NCBI RefSeq assembly: GCF_030817215.1
Contig: NZ_JAUSZA010000001.1
Span: forward strand, 3,074,501-3,138,500
DNA: 64,000 bases
Origin: Paenibacillus sp. V4I3
GTDB lineage: Bacteria > Bacillota > Bacilli > Paenibacillales > NBRC-103111
Direction: 5' to 3'
The position numbers and the translations under genes are program-made. Under the pieces are notes generated by a model. The model did not search any database. It saw only the letters and a list, made by a program, of their open reading frames with translations, and was not told the DNA's origin. Shown piece by piece: positions 50,933-59,944 of this stretch (positions are counted from its first letter, which is position 1; the number at the start of each line of letters is the position of its first letter).

Positions 50933-51322
50933 TTATTGAGCCTCTGTATTATTCGTTTGGCGGTCTTTCCAAAATAAGACGGTCAGCATACGCTCGACCC
51001 ATTCTTTATCTTCTGTCGTAAGTACAAAACCATCAAACATGAGCTCATTCTCTCGGAGAAAACGCCGCAAATTAACGGGATTGCTTTGAAATTGCTGTTC
51101 AGACGGAGAAGACTCCAGATATCCAGCGATATCCATCAGTTCGGAATAGGAAGTGTTAAGCCCTTCTGACAGCTTCATTAATACTTCCGGTGAAGGAATG
51201 CCGCGGTTACCGTTCTCTAGTTGGGAAATATAAGCTGCTGAGACTCCTGAACGGTCGGCAAGCTCACGGATGGTGAAGCCTTTTAATTTGCGCATATCTT
51301 TTAATTTATCGTAGAAATACAT
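50933..51322 (-). CDS. XRE-family transcriptional regulator, 129 aa
   Basis: N-terminal helix-turn-helix (LKDMRKLKGFTIRELADRSGVSAAYISQLENGNRGIPSPEVLMKL, residues 6-50), then a helical C-terminal segment (FLRENELMFDGFVLTTEDKEWVERMLTVLF). It faces a second, smaller XRE gene across a 180-bp region holding two inverted repeats, one of them close to this gene's own start, so autoregulation is likely. It ends 7 nt from the convergent phosphoesterase gene. Confidence 0.88.
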   Translation of the reverse strand: MYFYDKLKDMRKLKGFTIRELADRSGVSAAYISQLENGNRGIPSPEVLMKLSEGLNTSYSELMDIAGYLESSPSEQQFQSNPVNLRRFLRENELMFDGFVLTTEDKEWVERMLTVLFWKDRQTNNTEAQ

Positions 51323-51357
51323 AGACTCTCACTCACCCTCGCTAACAAAAGTAAACA

Positions 51358-51390
51358 TTAGTAAACGATATAATAGTAGCAGTTTACTAA
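51358..51390. promoter_or_regulatory. Perfect inverted-repeat operator between divergent XRE genes
   Basis: TTAGTAAAC (51358-51366) and GTTTACTAA (51382-51390) are perfect 9-bp arms around a 15-nt A+T-rich spacer that contains TATAAT. A related GTAAAC lies at 51351-51356. It sits 36 nt upstream of the 129-aa XRE gene. Confidence 0.7.
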
Positions 51391-51434
51391 AGTAATTACA
51401 ATCGAAGTTACGGGTAAAATTGATCCATTTCAGG

Positions 51435-51484
51435 TTACTTATGTAAACAAAAATGGTTGCATAAGTAAAATTTAATGGTATAAT
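51435..51484 (+). promoter_or_regulatory. Promoter and second inverted repeat before the 79-aa XRE gene
   Basis: TTACTTATG (51435-51443) and CATAAGTAA (51460-51468) are perfect 9-bp arms, 16 nt apart. The right arm overlaps a -35-like TTGCAT (51457-51462), with TATAAT at 51479-51484. Confidence 0.6.
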
Positions 51485-51502
51485 GTTTGCAAGGGGAACA
51501 AA

Positions 51503-51742
51503 ATGAGAACGGGGGTCTATGGCAGAATGAATATAAAGATCTTGGCGAAGACCGATGTTTTTATTAAAGCGAGAGTCATTAAAGGTTACTCCCAGCGAGA
51601 GTTGGCGAAGCACTCGGGTTTAAGTCATGCTTATATCAGTCTGCTTGAACGATCGATTAAATCAGTGGGTCCATCCACGGCTAAGAAATTGAGTGATTTG
51701 CTAGATAAGGATTTGGAAGAGTTGTTTCTAATTGAGATGTAG
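51503..51742 (+). CDS. Small XRE-family DNA-binding protein, 79 aa
   Basis: Essentially only a helix-turn-helix domain (RVIKGYSQRELAKHSGLSHAYISLLERSIKSVGPSTAKKL) with a short acidic tail. AAGGGGAA precedes the ATG. Cro/CI-like size and divergent arrangement with the 129-aa XRE protein suggest a small regulatory switch; phage origin is possible but no phage genes surround it. Confidence 0.85.
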   Translation: MRTGVYGRMNIKILAKTDVFIKARVIKGYSQRELAKHSGLSHAYISLLERSIKSVGPSTAKKLSDLLDKDLEELFLIEM

Positions 51743-51783
51743 TCTGAATTGAAATGATTTTGAAGAAAAATATATGTAAACTA

Positions 51784-51818
51784 AGACCCGCGGCCTCTTG
51801 TTGTGGGTCCTTTTTTTG
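51784..51818 (+). terminator. Terminator after the small XRE gene
   Basis: GACCCGCGGC-CTCTT-GTTGTGGGTC (with G-U pairs) followed by CTTTTTTT. Confidence 0.8.
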
Positions 51819-51934
51819 GACGATTACATTTAAAGTAATACATACAAGGAAGGATGTACATATTAATTTATAGGAATACGGAAGGTTGATCAACTTATTC
51901 GTGAATATAATAATGAAGTTCTGAGGTGTGACGA

Positions 51935-52558
51935 GTGCAGCAAGAAAATTGTGACATATCCCCGATGAAAGAACAGTTGAAGCAACAATTGCGCCACATT
52001 TCCGCTGAAATAGAGTGCAGTTTGGATACCTTAGATAATGACGAAAATAACTGTCTTTTAAGTCGATTTGACGAAATTCGTGAAGCCTTCAAACAAGTCG
52101 AATCCATAGCGGCTTCCTTCTATTTGCAATGTTATTTATCCTCTTTCACGACCCATTATTTAGACTTGTCCATTTGCATTCAGCATCTGTCGGAACGCCG
52201 ACATGGTGCTTTGATCGTGATCCAGAGGAACGATCTGCTGGATATGTTTATGCACTCTGGCATTATGTTGGAAGCAACGTTGACGTACTCGTTATTGGAA
52301 GCCATCTTTTACCCTGGCAACCCGCTGCATGATGGAGCCCTATTGATTCAATCTGACCGAATCGTCTCGGCTGCGAATGTTTTGCCAGTATCTAATATTA
52401 CGGTTGAAAAAAAACTGGGGACAAGACACCGTGCTGCAATAGGTTTGACAGAGCGAACCGATGCTCTTGTACTCGTCGTTTCAGAGGAAACCGGCAATGC
52501 TTCCTTTGCCTATAAGGGGATCCTGCACCCCATTAATTCTTTGGATCCAATGATCTAG
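51935..52558 (+). CDS. cdaS: Sporulation-type diadenylate cyclase (CdaS-like)
   Basis: 207 aa. Makes c-di-AMP from two ATP. N-terminal helical pair (about residues 5-60) as in CdaS/YojJ, where it controls oligomerisation and activity, then the DAC domain: GALIVIQRND near 85, HDGALLIQSDRI near 132 (DGA motif) and LGTRHRAAIGLTERTDALVLVVSEETG near 158 (RHR motif). No transmembrane helices, so it is not CdaA; no C-terminal HhH domain, so not DisA. GTG start with GAGGTG upstream. In Bacillus, CdaS is expressed in the forespore and aids germination, matching the ger genes in this window. Confidence 0.9.
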   Translation: MQQENCDISPMKEQLKQQLRHISAEIECSLDTLDNDENNCLLSRFDEIREAFKQVESIAASFYLQCYLSSFTTHYLDLSICIQHLSERRHGALIVIQRNDLLDMFMHSGIMLEATLTYSLLEAIFYPGNPLHDGALLIQSDRIVSAANVLPVSNITVEKKLGTRHRAAIGLTERTDALVLVVSEETGNASFAYKGILHPINSLDPMI

Positions 52559-52579
52559 CCGACCAACGGTACGATAGAT

Positions 52580-53836
52580 TCAAATCACTCTTTTCTGATA
52601 AAAAAAATGTTTCACTAAGAAAACAGATTGCGGGAAATTCAATCCGAGCTGCCATGCCCCAACGCCTCTAAGATGGTAATCGACGACAGTTTGAAATTTT
52701 GCTGCACGGGCTCGCGCATCTTCAAACCACACACTATGTCTTCTACCGTTTTCGTCCCAATATGAGAAATAAGGTTGTTGGTACTGTATAGAATATTGAA
52801 TCGGTACTTCATACCTCAAAGCTGTTTCGGTAGCCGTTGTAACGGAAACAGCTTTAGCGCTGATTACGGTTCCATTGTCCATCGTCCAGTCATACCCATA
52901 CCTGGGTACCCCAAGAATAATCTTGTTCCGAGGCATGCGCTGCACGGCATAATCGAGGGTTTTACGTATCTCATCGATTGGGGCGACAGGTCCGGGACCG
53001 GAATGCTTTTCATGCCAATCGTAGGCCATTATGAAAGCGAAATCCACGACAGCACCGATCCCGCCGTAATCATAACCTGGATAATCGCTATCGCTTTTTT
53101 TTACATGAAGGGCGACCGATGTTAAGTATCCCTCCGGATTCAAACGATCATTTAACGAACGTAAAAAGCCGGTATACAAGTCTCTTTCCCCTGCCTGCAC
53201 TTGCTCAAAATCAACATTTACACCAGCATAATTTTTTGTTTTTATCAATGTATAGATGTTATTAATGAGTCGATTCCTTATTTCAGGAGAGTTAAGGACT
53301 TGCCTTGTCATTTCAGGGCTGAACCCTTCCGGCGTTAAATTCGTAATCGTCGCAAGAGGAGCAACTCGCTGATTCCTTGAAGCTCTTACGGCGAGTTCAT
53401 CGTTCTTTAACGTGCTCAAGTTCCCTTCTTCGGTAATGTGATATTCAAAAATGCCAAAGTAGGCATTGTAAGGAGAAAAGTTACGGGTAGTCATTTCAAT
53501 TTGTTCAGGTGTAGCAGGAATGAAATAACTTAAACCTTCTTCCGGGTATTTGGTTCTCACCGGCAGATACAGCTTCATGCCTACAGATAATACATCGCTT
53601 TGAAGCCCGTTAGCCGAACGCAGGGTATCCACGGGTACCAAACTCATCTGTGATATCGTATATAACGAATCTCCGGGCTGAACAATATAATAAGTTGATG
53701 GAACAATCAAAGCTTGACCGGGAACCAGCGTTGGATCAATCAAGCCGTTTACTTCACGAATTTTATCGAGGGGAAATTGAAATTTTGAAGCAATAGAAAA
53801 AAGAGAATCTCCATTTTTTACAGTGTAAATAAACAT
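52580..53836 (-). CDS. LysM-GH18 spore cortex-type N-acetylglucosaminidase (SleL/YaaH/YdhD-like)
   Basis: 418 aa with two N-terminal LysM domains (YTVKNGDSLFSIASKFQFPLDKIREVNGL, then YIVQPGDSLYTISQMSLV) and a GH18 catalytic barrel from about 105. The active-site strand reads YAGVNVDFEQV near 210 (DxE with Glu as acid), followed by AFIMAYDWHEKHSGPGP and ILGVPRYGYDW. No signal peptide, as in SleL/YaaH, which are delivered to the spore by LysM-guided assembly. ATG 53836 has GGGGGG about 11 nt upstream; an 18-residue longer start lacks a site. Confidence 0.88.
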   Translation of the reverse strand: MFIYTVKNGDSLFSIASKFQFPLDKIREVNGLIDPTLVPGQALIVPSTYYIVQPGDSLYTISQMSLVPVDTLRSANGLQSDVLSVGMKLYLPVRTKYPEEGLSYFIPATPEQIEMTTRNFSPYNAYFGIFEYHITEEGNLSTLKNDELAVRASRNQRVAPLATITNLTPEGFSPEMTRQVLNSPEIRNRLINNIYTLIKTKNYAGVNVDFEQVQAGERDLYTGFLRSLNDRLNPEGYLTSVALHVKKSDSDYPGYDYGGIGAVVDFAFIMAYDWHEKHSGPGPVAPIDEIRKTLDYAVQRMPRNKIILGVPRYGYDWTMDNGTVISAKAVSVTTATETALRYEVPIQYSIQYQQPYFSYWDENGRRHSVWFEDARARAAKFQTVVDYHLRGVGAWQLGLNFPQSVFLVKHFFYQKRVI

Positions 53837-54043
53837 ATGAAATTTAGTCCCCCCAGCAGAGCAAAGATACTTCCTTCCATAGATATTCATTAATAGGCAT
53901 GTTTCAGAACGGCTGCACCGTACTGGCGAAAGGAAATTCGAGGAGAACCGCAGCCCACACTTTCTCGAAAATTATGGCATATCATAATTTTAATTTGTTT
54001 GGAAAATTCAAGGAAACTGTAATTATTATGCGAGGTGAAATCA

Positions 54044-54997
54044 TTGCAAAAAATGACAAAGACGCCAAGTAAGATTAAAAAGGTGATACCTAAAAAACCA
54101 AACTCTATTCAAATGCGAGGGGATATATGGGATCAACACACACTAAAGCATTTAATGCAAAGGAAGCCTAAAATCATATATAAAGGTAAAAGTCGGTTTC
54201 AAAATATTGTCTTGCTCGAAGCGAAAGATGTACGGATGTATTTGGATAAGCAGCTGCAATTCAGTTCATTGGATGAACGCTTTTATCACGAGGCCCTTGT
54301 TCACCCGGCAATGACGATGTCACCAAGTCGCCGTAATGTTTTGATTCTAGGCGGTGGCGATGGATTCGCAGTACGAGAAGTGCTTAAATATAAGGATGTA
54401 AAAACGGTTGATCTGGTTGAACTGGATCCCAAAATCATTAAAATAGCCAAAAGAAAGCCCATATCTACTTTAAATCATCGATCATTATTTAATAAACGCG
54501 TAAAGGTTCATCAAATGGATGCCAAATTATTTTTCCCAACTTCTAAATCCTATCATGTGATTATCGTGGATTTTCCCGATCCATCAGATAAAGTGATTAG
54601 TAAGCTGTACACAAAAGAATTTTTTCAACGTGTAGTAAAATCGCTTGCTCCAGGCGGTATTATTGTCATCCAATCCAATTCAACAGAAGATATGCCGCGA
54701 GTCTATTGGAGCATTCATAATACGTTGAAAAGCATAGGAATGAAGACGAAAAGCTACTATGTTTATGTCCCTTCTTTCGGAGATTGGGGCTTCCAGATCG
54801 CTTCGTTTAAAAACTTTATCCCAGGCAGAAAGAAAGTTCCTGTCCCCAACCAAACACTCCCCAAAAACCTTTCAAGATTGTTCAAATTGCCGGCAGAAGT
54901 TCTAGAATCAAAAAATGTAGCTTTACCAAATAGCTTGAAAAACCTAAGATTATTTAAATATTATCATCAAGATCAGAAAGAAGCCGTTGCGCAATGA
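54044..54997 (+). CDS. Spermidine synthase-like methyltransferase-fold protein
   Basis: 317 aa. The aminopropyltransferase core is recognisable: YKGKSRFQNIVLLE near 45, LQFSSLDERFYHEALVHPAM near 70, NVLILGGGDGFAVREVLKY near 98 (nucleotide loop), VDLVELDPKI near 120 and VIIVDFPDPSD near 165 (catalytic Asp region). Ends in a basic C-terminal tail (about 270-317), and the N-terminus (first 35 residues) is also Lys-rich, unlike SpeE. It could be a spermidine synthase or a related product-modified paralogue. TTG 54044 has GAGGTGA 6 nt upstream. Confidence 0.8.
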   Translation: MQKMTKTPSKIKKVIPKKPNSIQMRGDIWDQHTLKHLMQRKPKIIYKGKSRFQNIVLLEAKDVRMYLDKQLQFSSLDERFYHEALVHPAMTMSPSRRNVLILGGGDGFAVREVLKYKDVKTVDLVELDPKIIKIAKRKPISTLNHRSLFNKRVKVHQMDAKLFFPTSKSYHVIIVDFPDPSDKVISKLYTKEFFQRVVKSLAPGGIIVIQSNSTEDMPRVYWSIHNTLKSIGMKTKSYYVYVPSFGDWGFQIASFKNFIPGRKKVPVPNQTLPKNLSRLFKLPAEVLESKNVALPNSLKNLRLFKYYHQDQKEAVAQ

Positions 54998-55004
54998 TGA
55001 AGAG

Positions 55005-55039
55005 ATAGAGGGCTATGGGATAGTCCTCTTTGTCTTTTC
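55005..55039 (+). terminator. Terminator after the spermidine-synthase-like gene
   Basis: AGAGGGCTAT-GGG-ATAGTCCTCT then TTGTCTTTT. Confidence 0.8.
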
Positions 55040-55133
55040 ATGCCAATTTTCATCTAGAATTCAGGAACCTCTTGTGAATCTTTCAGATAATGGTATGGAC
55101 GTTTAACTTTGAAAGATTGTGTTTTTAAAGGAT

Positions 55134-56030
55134 TTATGGCTGGTCTGACGTCCTTTTAAACTGATAAGGGGTCAATCCCACGTGTTTCTTGAACATTTGG
55201 CAAAAATAAGAGAAGTTTCCCAGACCGACAGCCTGCCCGATTCCCTGTATGGATATGTCACTTGTTTTAAGCAATAAGCAGGCTTGACGAATGCGTCTTG
55301 CAGTCAAATATTCGGTAATGCTGCTGCCTACGATTTGTTTAAAGACCGCGGATATGTGATTTGGCGATAAATGAATGGCCTGTGCGAGTTGATTAAGCTC
55401 AAATGGCTCCATGTAATGGATTTCGATCCATTCCATGACCTTCTCAGCAATGGATGAGGACTTTACTTTAGCATTACGTTCAGTGATTAGAGGATAACCG
55501 GTTCTTGGATAGGAAGTTTTCAGATGATGCATCAAGTTGGTCAAGAAGAATAATTGTTCTTCGAGCAATTGTTCTGGTTTGGCCTGCTCAATTGTATACT
55601 GGTGAGCTTGGAGCAAGTTATGCAAAGCCTCCGTGTCTAGTCCGCTTATCATTTGAATAGATAGGGGGTCTTTCCAAAGCTTCTGGAAAAATTCGCGTGT
55701 GGAAGGGAACGCCGCCAAACAGCCATCAAGCAGTGCAGGTTCAAATACGAAAAAAGATCGGATGTACGCTTGATGGGCTGCTTCGTTCATACGTATCCGA
55801 TGAAGCTGGAAAGGTCTGAAGTAAAACAGAATACCCGGAGCCAGGTCGAAAATTTGTTGCTCCACAATGACTGTTCCAGTACCTTCGTGGACAATAAGGA
55901 TTTCCATACCTTGATGTGCATGGTAGATTTCAGCAAATGCATTTGTCCGATTTCGATAAAATTGAAGATGTGCCGGGTGTTGATTAAGGTTCAAGTAATT
56001 CATTACCTTCATGGTCCGAATGACTCCCAT
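55134..56030 (-). CDS. AraC-family regulator of the uronan cluster
   Basis: 298 aa with an N-terminal cupin sensor (YHAHQGMEILIVHEGTGTVIV...FDLAPGILFYFRPFQLHRI, residues 35-80) and two C-terminal helix-turn-helix motifs (FELNQLAQAIHLSPNHISAVFKQIVG and ISIQGIGQAVGLGNFSYFCQMFKKHVGLTPYQFK). Divergent from the GH2 gene with 114 nt between, so it probably controls the GH2-GH88-lyase genes in response to a sugar ligand. Start at 56030 or the ATG at 56012. Confidence 0.9.
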   Translation of the reverse strand: MGVIRTMKVMNYLNLNQHPAHLQFYRNRTNAFAEIYHAHQGMEILIVHEGTGTVIVEQQIFDLAPGILFYFRPFQLHRIRMNEAAHQAYIRSFFVFEPALLDGCLAAFPSTREFFQKLWKDPLSIQMISGLDTEALHNLLQAHQYTIEQAKPEQLLEEQLFFLTNLMHHLKTSYPRTGYPLITERNAKVKSSSIAEKVMEWIEIHYMEPFELNQLAQAIHLSPNHISAVFKQIVGSSITEYLTARRIRQACLLLKTSDISIQGIGQAVGLGNFSYFCQMFKKHVGLTPYQFKRTSDQP

Positions 56031-56144
56031 CTTCTCTAGTATGTAAAATCATAACACAACAACATTTTATCATAAGAGCACTACACTCTGTTCGATTGAT
56101 TTTTGCTATACTGAGGGCAAGAATTTCGGTGGGAGTGATAGAGA

Positions 56145-58652
56145 TTGCTTGGTCAACGGTTGACTCAGAATTGGGAGCATTACTGTGGAAGTCTAGGAGG
56201 TGTGTGGGAAGTATGGCGGGGCGATAAGCTCCAAAATCACTATAATGTGCCATGGAAGCAAGTAAAGCTTCCGCATTCTTACAATGCTTTGGATACGATG
56301 GATCCAGACAGTAAGTACTATCAAGGGCAGGGCTGGTATCGCACAAAGTTGGAGGTGAACAATCCGTATCCGAATGGGAGAACGCTGCTGCACTTCGAAG
56401 GAGCTGGACAGCGTTCTAACGTATTTGTTTATACCGAGCAGGTAGGAGAACACCTTGGTGGGTATGATGAATTCACGGTTGATATTACTGAAGCAGCCGA
56501 ACGAGCGCGGGAAATTGAACGCTATGAGGGTAAAGTCGCCGTAGCTGTCATGTGCGATAACAGCCGTGAGCTTGAGACGATTCCATCAGATGCCAGTGAT
56601 TTCCACCTATATGGCGGTGTGTATCGCTATCTTAATCTGGTTTATGTGCCAGCGGTGTCGCTGGAGAAGGTACATATCGAGACGGACACTCAAACATTGC
56701 AAAAGTCGAAGGTATCCGGCTCCGATTCGGTATCCTCCTGTACGGTGAAAGTTCGCGCTGCGTTATATAATCCGAATGGCTTGAACGAAAACCTGCAATT
56801 GACGATCCAATTAACGGACCCAACGGGACATGTGATAGCGGTTTCAAACGTGAGCTCAATGCCGTGGGAAGGGGATAAGGAGCTAACGGTATTCGAGCTT
56901 GATACACCTCATCTCTGGTCGACGGATCAACCTGTCTTGTATGGTTGTAATGTGACACTTTCGTGCGTCCATGGAGAGACAACGGTTAACGAGAAATTCG
57001 GGGTTCGTTTCTTTGAGTTTATGAAGCAAGGTCCTTTCAAGCTTAATGGTGAGCGGTTATTGCTTCGTGGTACTCATCGTCATGAGGATCATGCCGGCGT
57101 TGGACCCGCGATGACAGAAGAGATGATTCTTGAAGAAATGCAATTGATTAAGAGCATGGGCGCTAACTTTATTCGGCTCGGACATTACCAGCAATCGAGA
57201 ATTGCACTGAATCTTTGCGATGAGCTCGGCATATTAGTTTGGGAAGAAATCCCTTGGTGCCGTGGAGGATTAGGGGGCGAAGCTTACCGGCAGCAATGTC
57301 GCGATATGCTAAGCGCGATGATCTCTCAGCATTACAATCATCCGTCCGTGATTCTTTGGGGGCTTGGCAATGAAAATGATTGGGAATGCGATTTTGATTA
57401 TTTCGATCAGGAAGAAATCCGTCGCTTTATGAAAGAGCTTCATGACCTGTCACACCAGTTGGATCCAGGGCGTCTGACTGCGATACGGCGATGTGAGTTT
57501 TGCAAAGATATTATTGATGTCTACTCGCCATCAATTTGGGCAGGGTGGTATCGAGGCATATACACAGACTACGAGAAAAGCTCCAGGATGGCCTTTGAAC
57601 AAGTAGACTCCTTTTTCCATATGGAATGGGGGGCTGATAATTTGCCTACTCGGCATGTGGAGAAAACATACACCGGTTTCGAGTATATCCCACGCGGAAA
57701 CGGAGCTACAGAAGAGCGAGATGGGGATTACTTACTTACTGGAGGCGAAACGCGTGTCTCTCGGGACGGTGACTGGTCGGAGACCTACTTCTGTGAAATG
57801 ATCGATTGGTATTTAAAATGTCAAGAGGGGATGGATTGGCTGACAGGCGCGGCACAATGGTCCTTCAAGGATTTCGCCACGCCAGTCCGTCCGGATTCAC
57901 CGATTCCATATCTGAATATGAAGGGAATCGTTGAACGTGATTTGACGAAGAAGGAAGCTTTTTATGTCTTCCAATCCTATTGGTCTAAAGAACCTATGGT
58001 ACGTATCTACGGTCACACGATGCCAGTCCGTTGGGGTGAAGAGGATGAGCAGAAGTGCCTAAAGGTTTATTCCAACTGCTCTAAGGTGGAGCTTTTCCTT
58101 AACGGGGTTAGTTTAGGCGTGAAACAGCGAGATTCCAAAGACTTTCCATGTGCGGGTCTACGTTGGAACACTGCCTTCAATCCTGGCATGAACCATGTGC
58201 AGGTCATCGCTGAGAAGGAAGGCATCATCGTGAAAGATGAGATGACCTTCAATTACCAGACAGAGACATGGGGGGAGCCAACGGAGCTTCAGCTCACGTC
58301 AGTGAAGCAGGATGATGGTCGTATCTATGTGGAAGCGTGTATGTTTGACGAGAAGGGTGTTTTTTGTCCGGATGCTTCTCATTTCATTCGTTTTGGACTT
58401 AGCGGCGATGGCAAGCTGCTTGATGGTCTTGGTACGATCCATGGCTCGAGGCTTGTACAGCTGGCAACTGGACGTGCGGGGATTTATATCGATCCACTAG
58501 GTGGAAGTGCAGCTGCCATCGGTGAGACTGCGTTCATTTCTGCGGGGGGACCAGCCATGGCTGCGGTCAAAACAGGCAAGGTAGCTCATCTACCGACTTC
58601 GGTAGTCAGCGCGAAGTGTGAAGGCATGGCTACTGCTTTTATCACTTTATAA
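56145..58652 (+). CDS. Glycoside hydrolase family 2 (beta-galactosidase/beta-glucuronidase type)
   Basis: 835 aa, no signal peptide (cytoplasmic). Domain order: jelly-roll sugar-binding domain (1-190), Ig-like (200-300), catalytic barrel (300-600) with GTHRHEDHAGVG near 306, acid/base Glu in WGLGNENDWE near 405, nucleophile Glu in FHMEWGAD near 490, and C-terminal Ig-like domains with LFLNGVSLGVKQRDSKDFP. TTG start with GGGAGTGAT upstream. In a cluster with GH88 and uronan lyases it may remove a beta-linked sugar or uronic acid from oligosaccharides. Exact specificity is open. Confidence 0.85.
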   Translation: MLGQRLTQNWEHYCGSLGGVWEVWRGDKLQNHYNVPWKQVKLPHSYNALDTMDPDSKYYQGQGWYRTKLEVNNPYPNGRTLLHFEGAGQRSNVFVYTEQVGEHLGGYDEFTVDITEAAERAREIERYEGKVAVAVMCDNSRELETIPSDASDFHLYGGVYRYLNLVYVPAVSLEKVHIETDTQTLQKSKVSGSDSVSSCTVKVRAALYNPNGLNENLQLTIQLTDPTGHVIAVSNVSSMPWEGDKELTVFELDTPHLWSTDQPVLYGCNVTLSCVHGETTVNEKFGVRFFEFMKQGPFKLNGERLLLRGTHRHEDHAGVGPAMTEEMILEEMQLIKSMGANFIRLGHYQQSRIALNLCDELGILVWEEIPWCRGGLGGEAYRQQCRDMLSAMISQHYNHPSVILWGLGNENDWECDFDYFDQEEIRRFMKELHDLSHQLDPGRLTAIRRCEFCKDIIDVYSPSIWAGWYRGIYTDYEKSSRMAFEQVDSFFHMEWGADNLPTRHVEKTYTGFEYIPRGNGATEERDGDYLLTGGETRVSRDGDWSETYFCEMIDWYLKCQEGMDWLTGAAQWSFKDFATPVRPDSPIPYLNMKGIVERDLTKKEAFYVFQSYWSKEPMVRIYGHTMPVRWGEEDEQKCLKVYSNCSKVELFLNGVSLGVKQRDSKDFPCAGLRWNTAFNPGMNHVQVIAEKEGIIVKDEMTFNYQTETWGEPTELQLTSVKQDDGRIYVEACMFDEKGVFCPDASHFIRFGLSGDGKLLDGLGTIHGSRLVQLATGRAGIYIDPLGGSAAAIGETAFISAGGPAMAAVKTGKVAHLPTSVVSAKCEGMATAFITL

Positions 58653-58674
58653 TAAAACCAAAGGAGCGAATCGA

Positions 58675-59835
58675 ATGGAGAACAAGACAACGATTCAAGC
58701 TGACAAGTGGAAGAACGCGGCAAGCATGAAGGAAGCACTGCCCCTCGTATGGGAAGCGCTGCAGGTTAAAGTAGATAGAATGATCGAGCAGTTCGGGGAT
58801 AAATCTCCGCATGTGGCTAAGGCAGACGGTATCTACGATGACATGCGGCACGATTGGTGGACATCCGGTTTTTGGCCAGGCATCCTATGGATTATGCACG
58901 AAATGACCGGCATGGAGCATTACAAAAAAGCGGCATGGAGCTGGGACGAGAAGTTTGAAAAGAAGATGATCGAGGCTAACAACTACCATCATGATGTAGG
59001 CTTTCAATTCTTGCCGACGGCAATTATCAAATACAAGCTGACAGGTGATCAGGACGGTAAGCGCCGGGGGCTGTTCGCGGCAAACTTCTTAACGGGACGC
59101 TTCAATCTGGCTGGTCAGTTTCTGAGAGCTTGGAATCAAGAAAAAATCGGTTGGTCTATCGTAGATTCGTCTATGAACCTTTCCATCTTGTTTTGGGCTG
59201 CTCAAGAGTCGGCTGATCCACGGTTTGAGCATGTAGGCAAGGCGCATGCTGATACGGTGGTGGATCACTTTATCCGAGAAGACGGATCTGTGAATCACAT
59301 TCTTAGCTTTGACCCTAGGTCGGGTGAACTCATCGAATCTCTTGGCGGGCAGGGGGCAGGACCTCACTCTTCTTGGAGCCGTGGGCAAGCATGGGCGCTT
59401 CATGGTATGGCCAATACATACCGTTACACAGGCGATGCCAAATATCTCCATGCGGCTAGACGCGTAGCGCACTATTTTCTAGCTTGCTTGCCTGAGGATT
59501 ATGTAGCGCATTGGGATTTCCGCGCAGCCGAATCATTAGAGGGTCTCCCGCGCGATACGTCTGCGGCAACCTGCGCTGCGTCTGGTTTGCTTGAGCTGGC
59601 TGATGCACTCCCATCCGTAGAGGGCGCGCTCTATCGACGGGCAGCAGAACGGATCCTGCTTTCCTTGACCCAGAACTATGCGACATGGGATCAACCGGAG
59701 CATGAGGCAATCCTGCTTGGCGGAACTGGCAATTTACCCGCTGGGCAGAACATTGATGTTTCCTTGATCTATGGAGACTATTATTACGTTGAGGCTATTG
59801 CAAAGCTGCTAGGCTGGAAGAATCGAATTTTCTAG
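58675..59835 (+). CDS. Glycoside hydrolase family 88, unsaturated glucuronyl hydrolase
   Basis: 386 aa, no signal peptide. (alpha/alpha)6-barrel enzyme that hydrates and releases delta-4,5-unsaturated uronic acids made by polysaccharide lyases. Seen: DWWTSGFWPGILWIMHEMTG near residue 62, preceded by the catalytic-type Asp in GIYDDM, IVDSSMNLSILFWAAQESADP near 160 with the second Asp, and GPHSSWSRGQAWALHGMA near 245. AAAGGAG 8 nt before ATG 58675. Directly follows the GH2 gene, and presence of this activity implies lyase products as substrate. Confidence 0.9.
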   Translation: MENKTTIQADKWKNAASMKEALPLVWEALQVKVDRMIEQFGDKSPHVAKADGIYDDMRHDWWTSGFWPGILWIMHEMTGMEHYKKAAWSWDEKFEKKMIEANNYHHDVGFQFLPTAIIKYKLTGDQDGKRRGLFAANFLTGRFNLAGQFLRAWNQEKIGWSIVDSSMNLSILFWAAQESADPRFEHVGKAHADTVVDHFIREDGSVNHILSFDPRSGELIESLGGQGAGPHSSWSRGQAWALHGMANTYRYTGDAKYLHAARRVAHYFLACLPEDYVAHWDFRAAESLEGLPRDTSAATCAASGLLELADALPSVEGALYRRAAERILLSLTQNYATWDQPEHEAILLGGTGNLPAGQNIDVSLIYGDYYYVEAIAKLLGWKNRIF

Positions 59836-59845
59836 AAAACAGGCA

Positions 59846-59884
59846 TGTGACCTGCTGATTTCATGATGGAATTAGCAGGTCACA
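59846..59884 (+). repeat. Inverted repeat between GH88 and lyase genes
   Basis: TGTGACCTGCTgATT / AATtAGCAGGTCACA (14 of 15 positions pair) with a TCATGATGG loop. No U tract follows; it may be an operator, a processing hairpin or a weak terminator. Confidence 0.55.
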
Positions 59885-59944
59885 GGTCAATTGCTTTTAC
59901 ATGTGTAAGGCGTAGAAGGATAGTAGCCGCAGGGGAGGAACCTG

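Noticed and set aside
51503..51742. Small XRE protein as evidence of a prophage
   Set aside because: No integrase, structural or lysis genes nearby and neighbours are core or sporulation genes.
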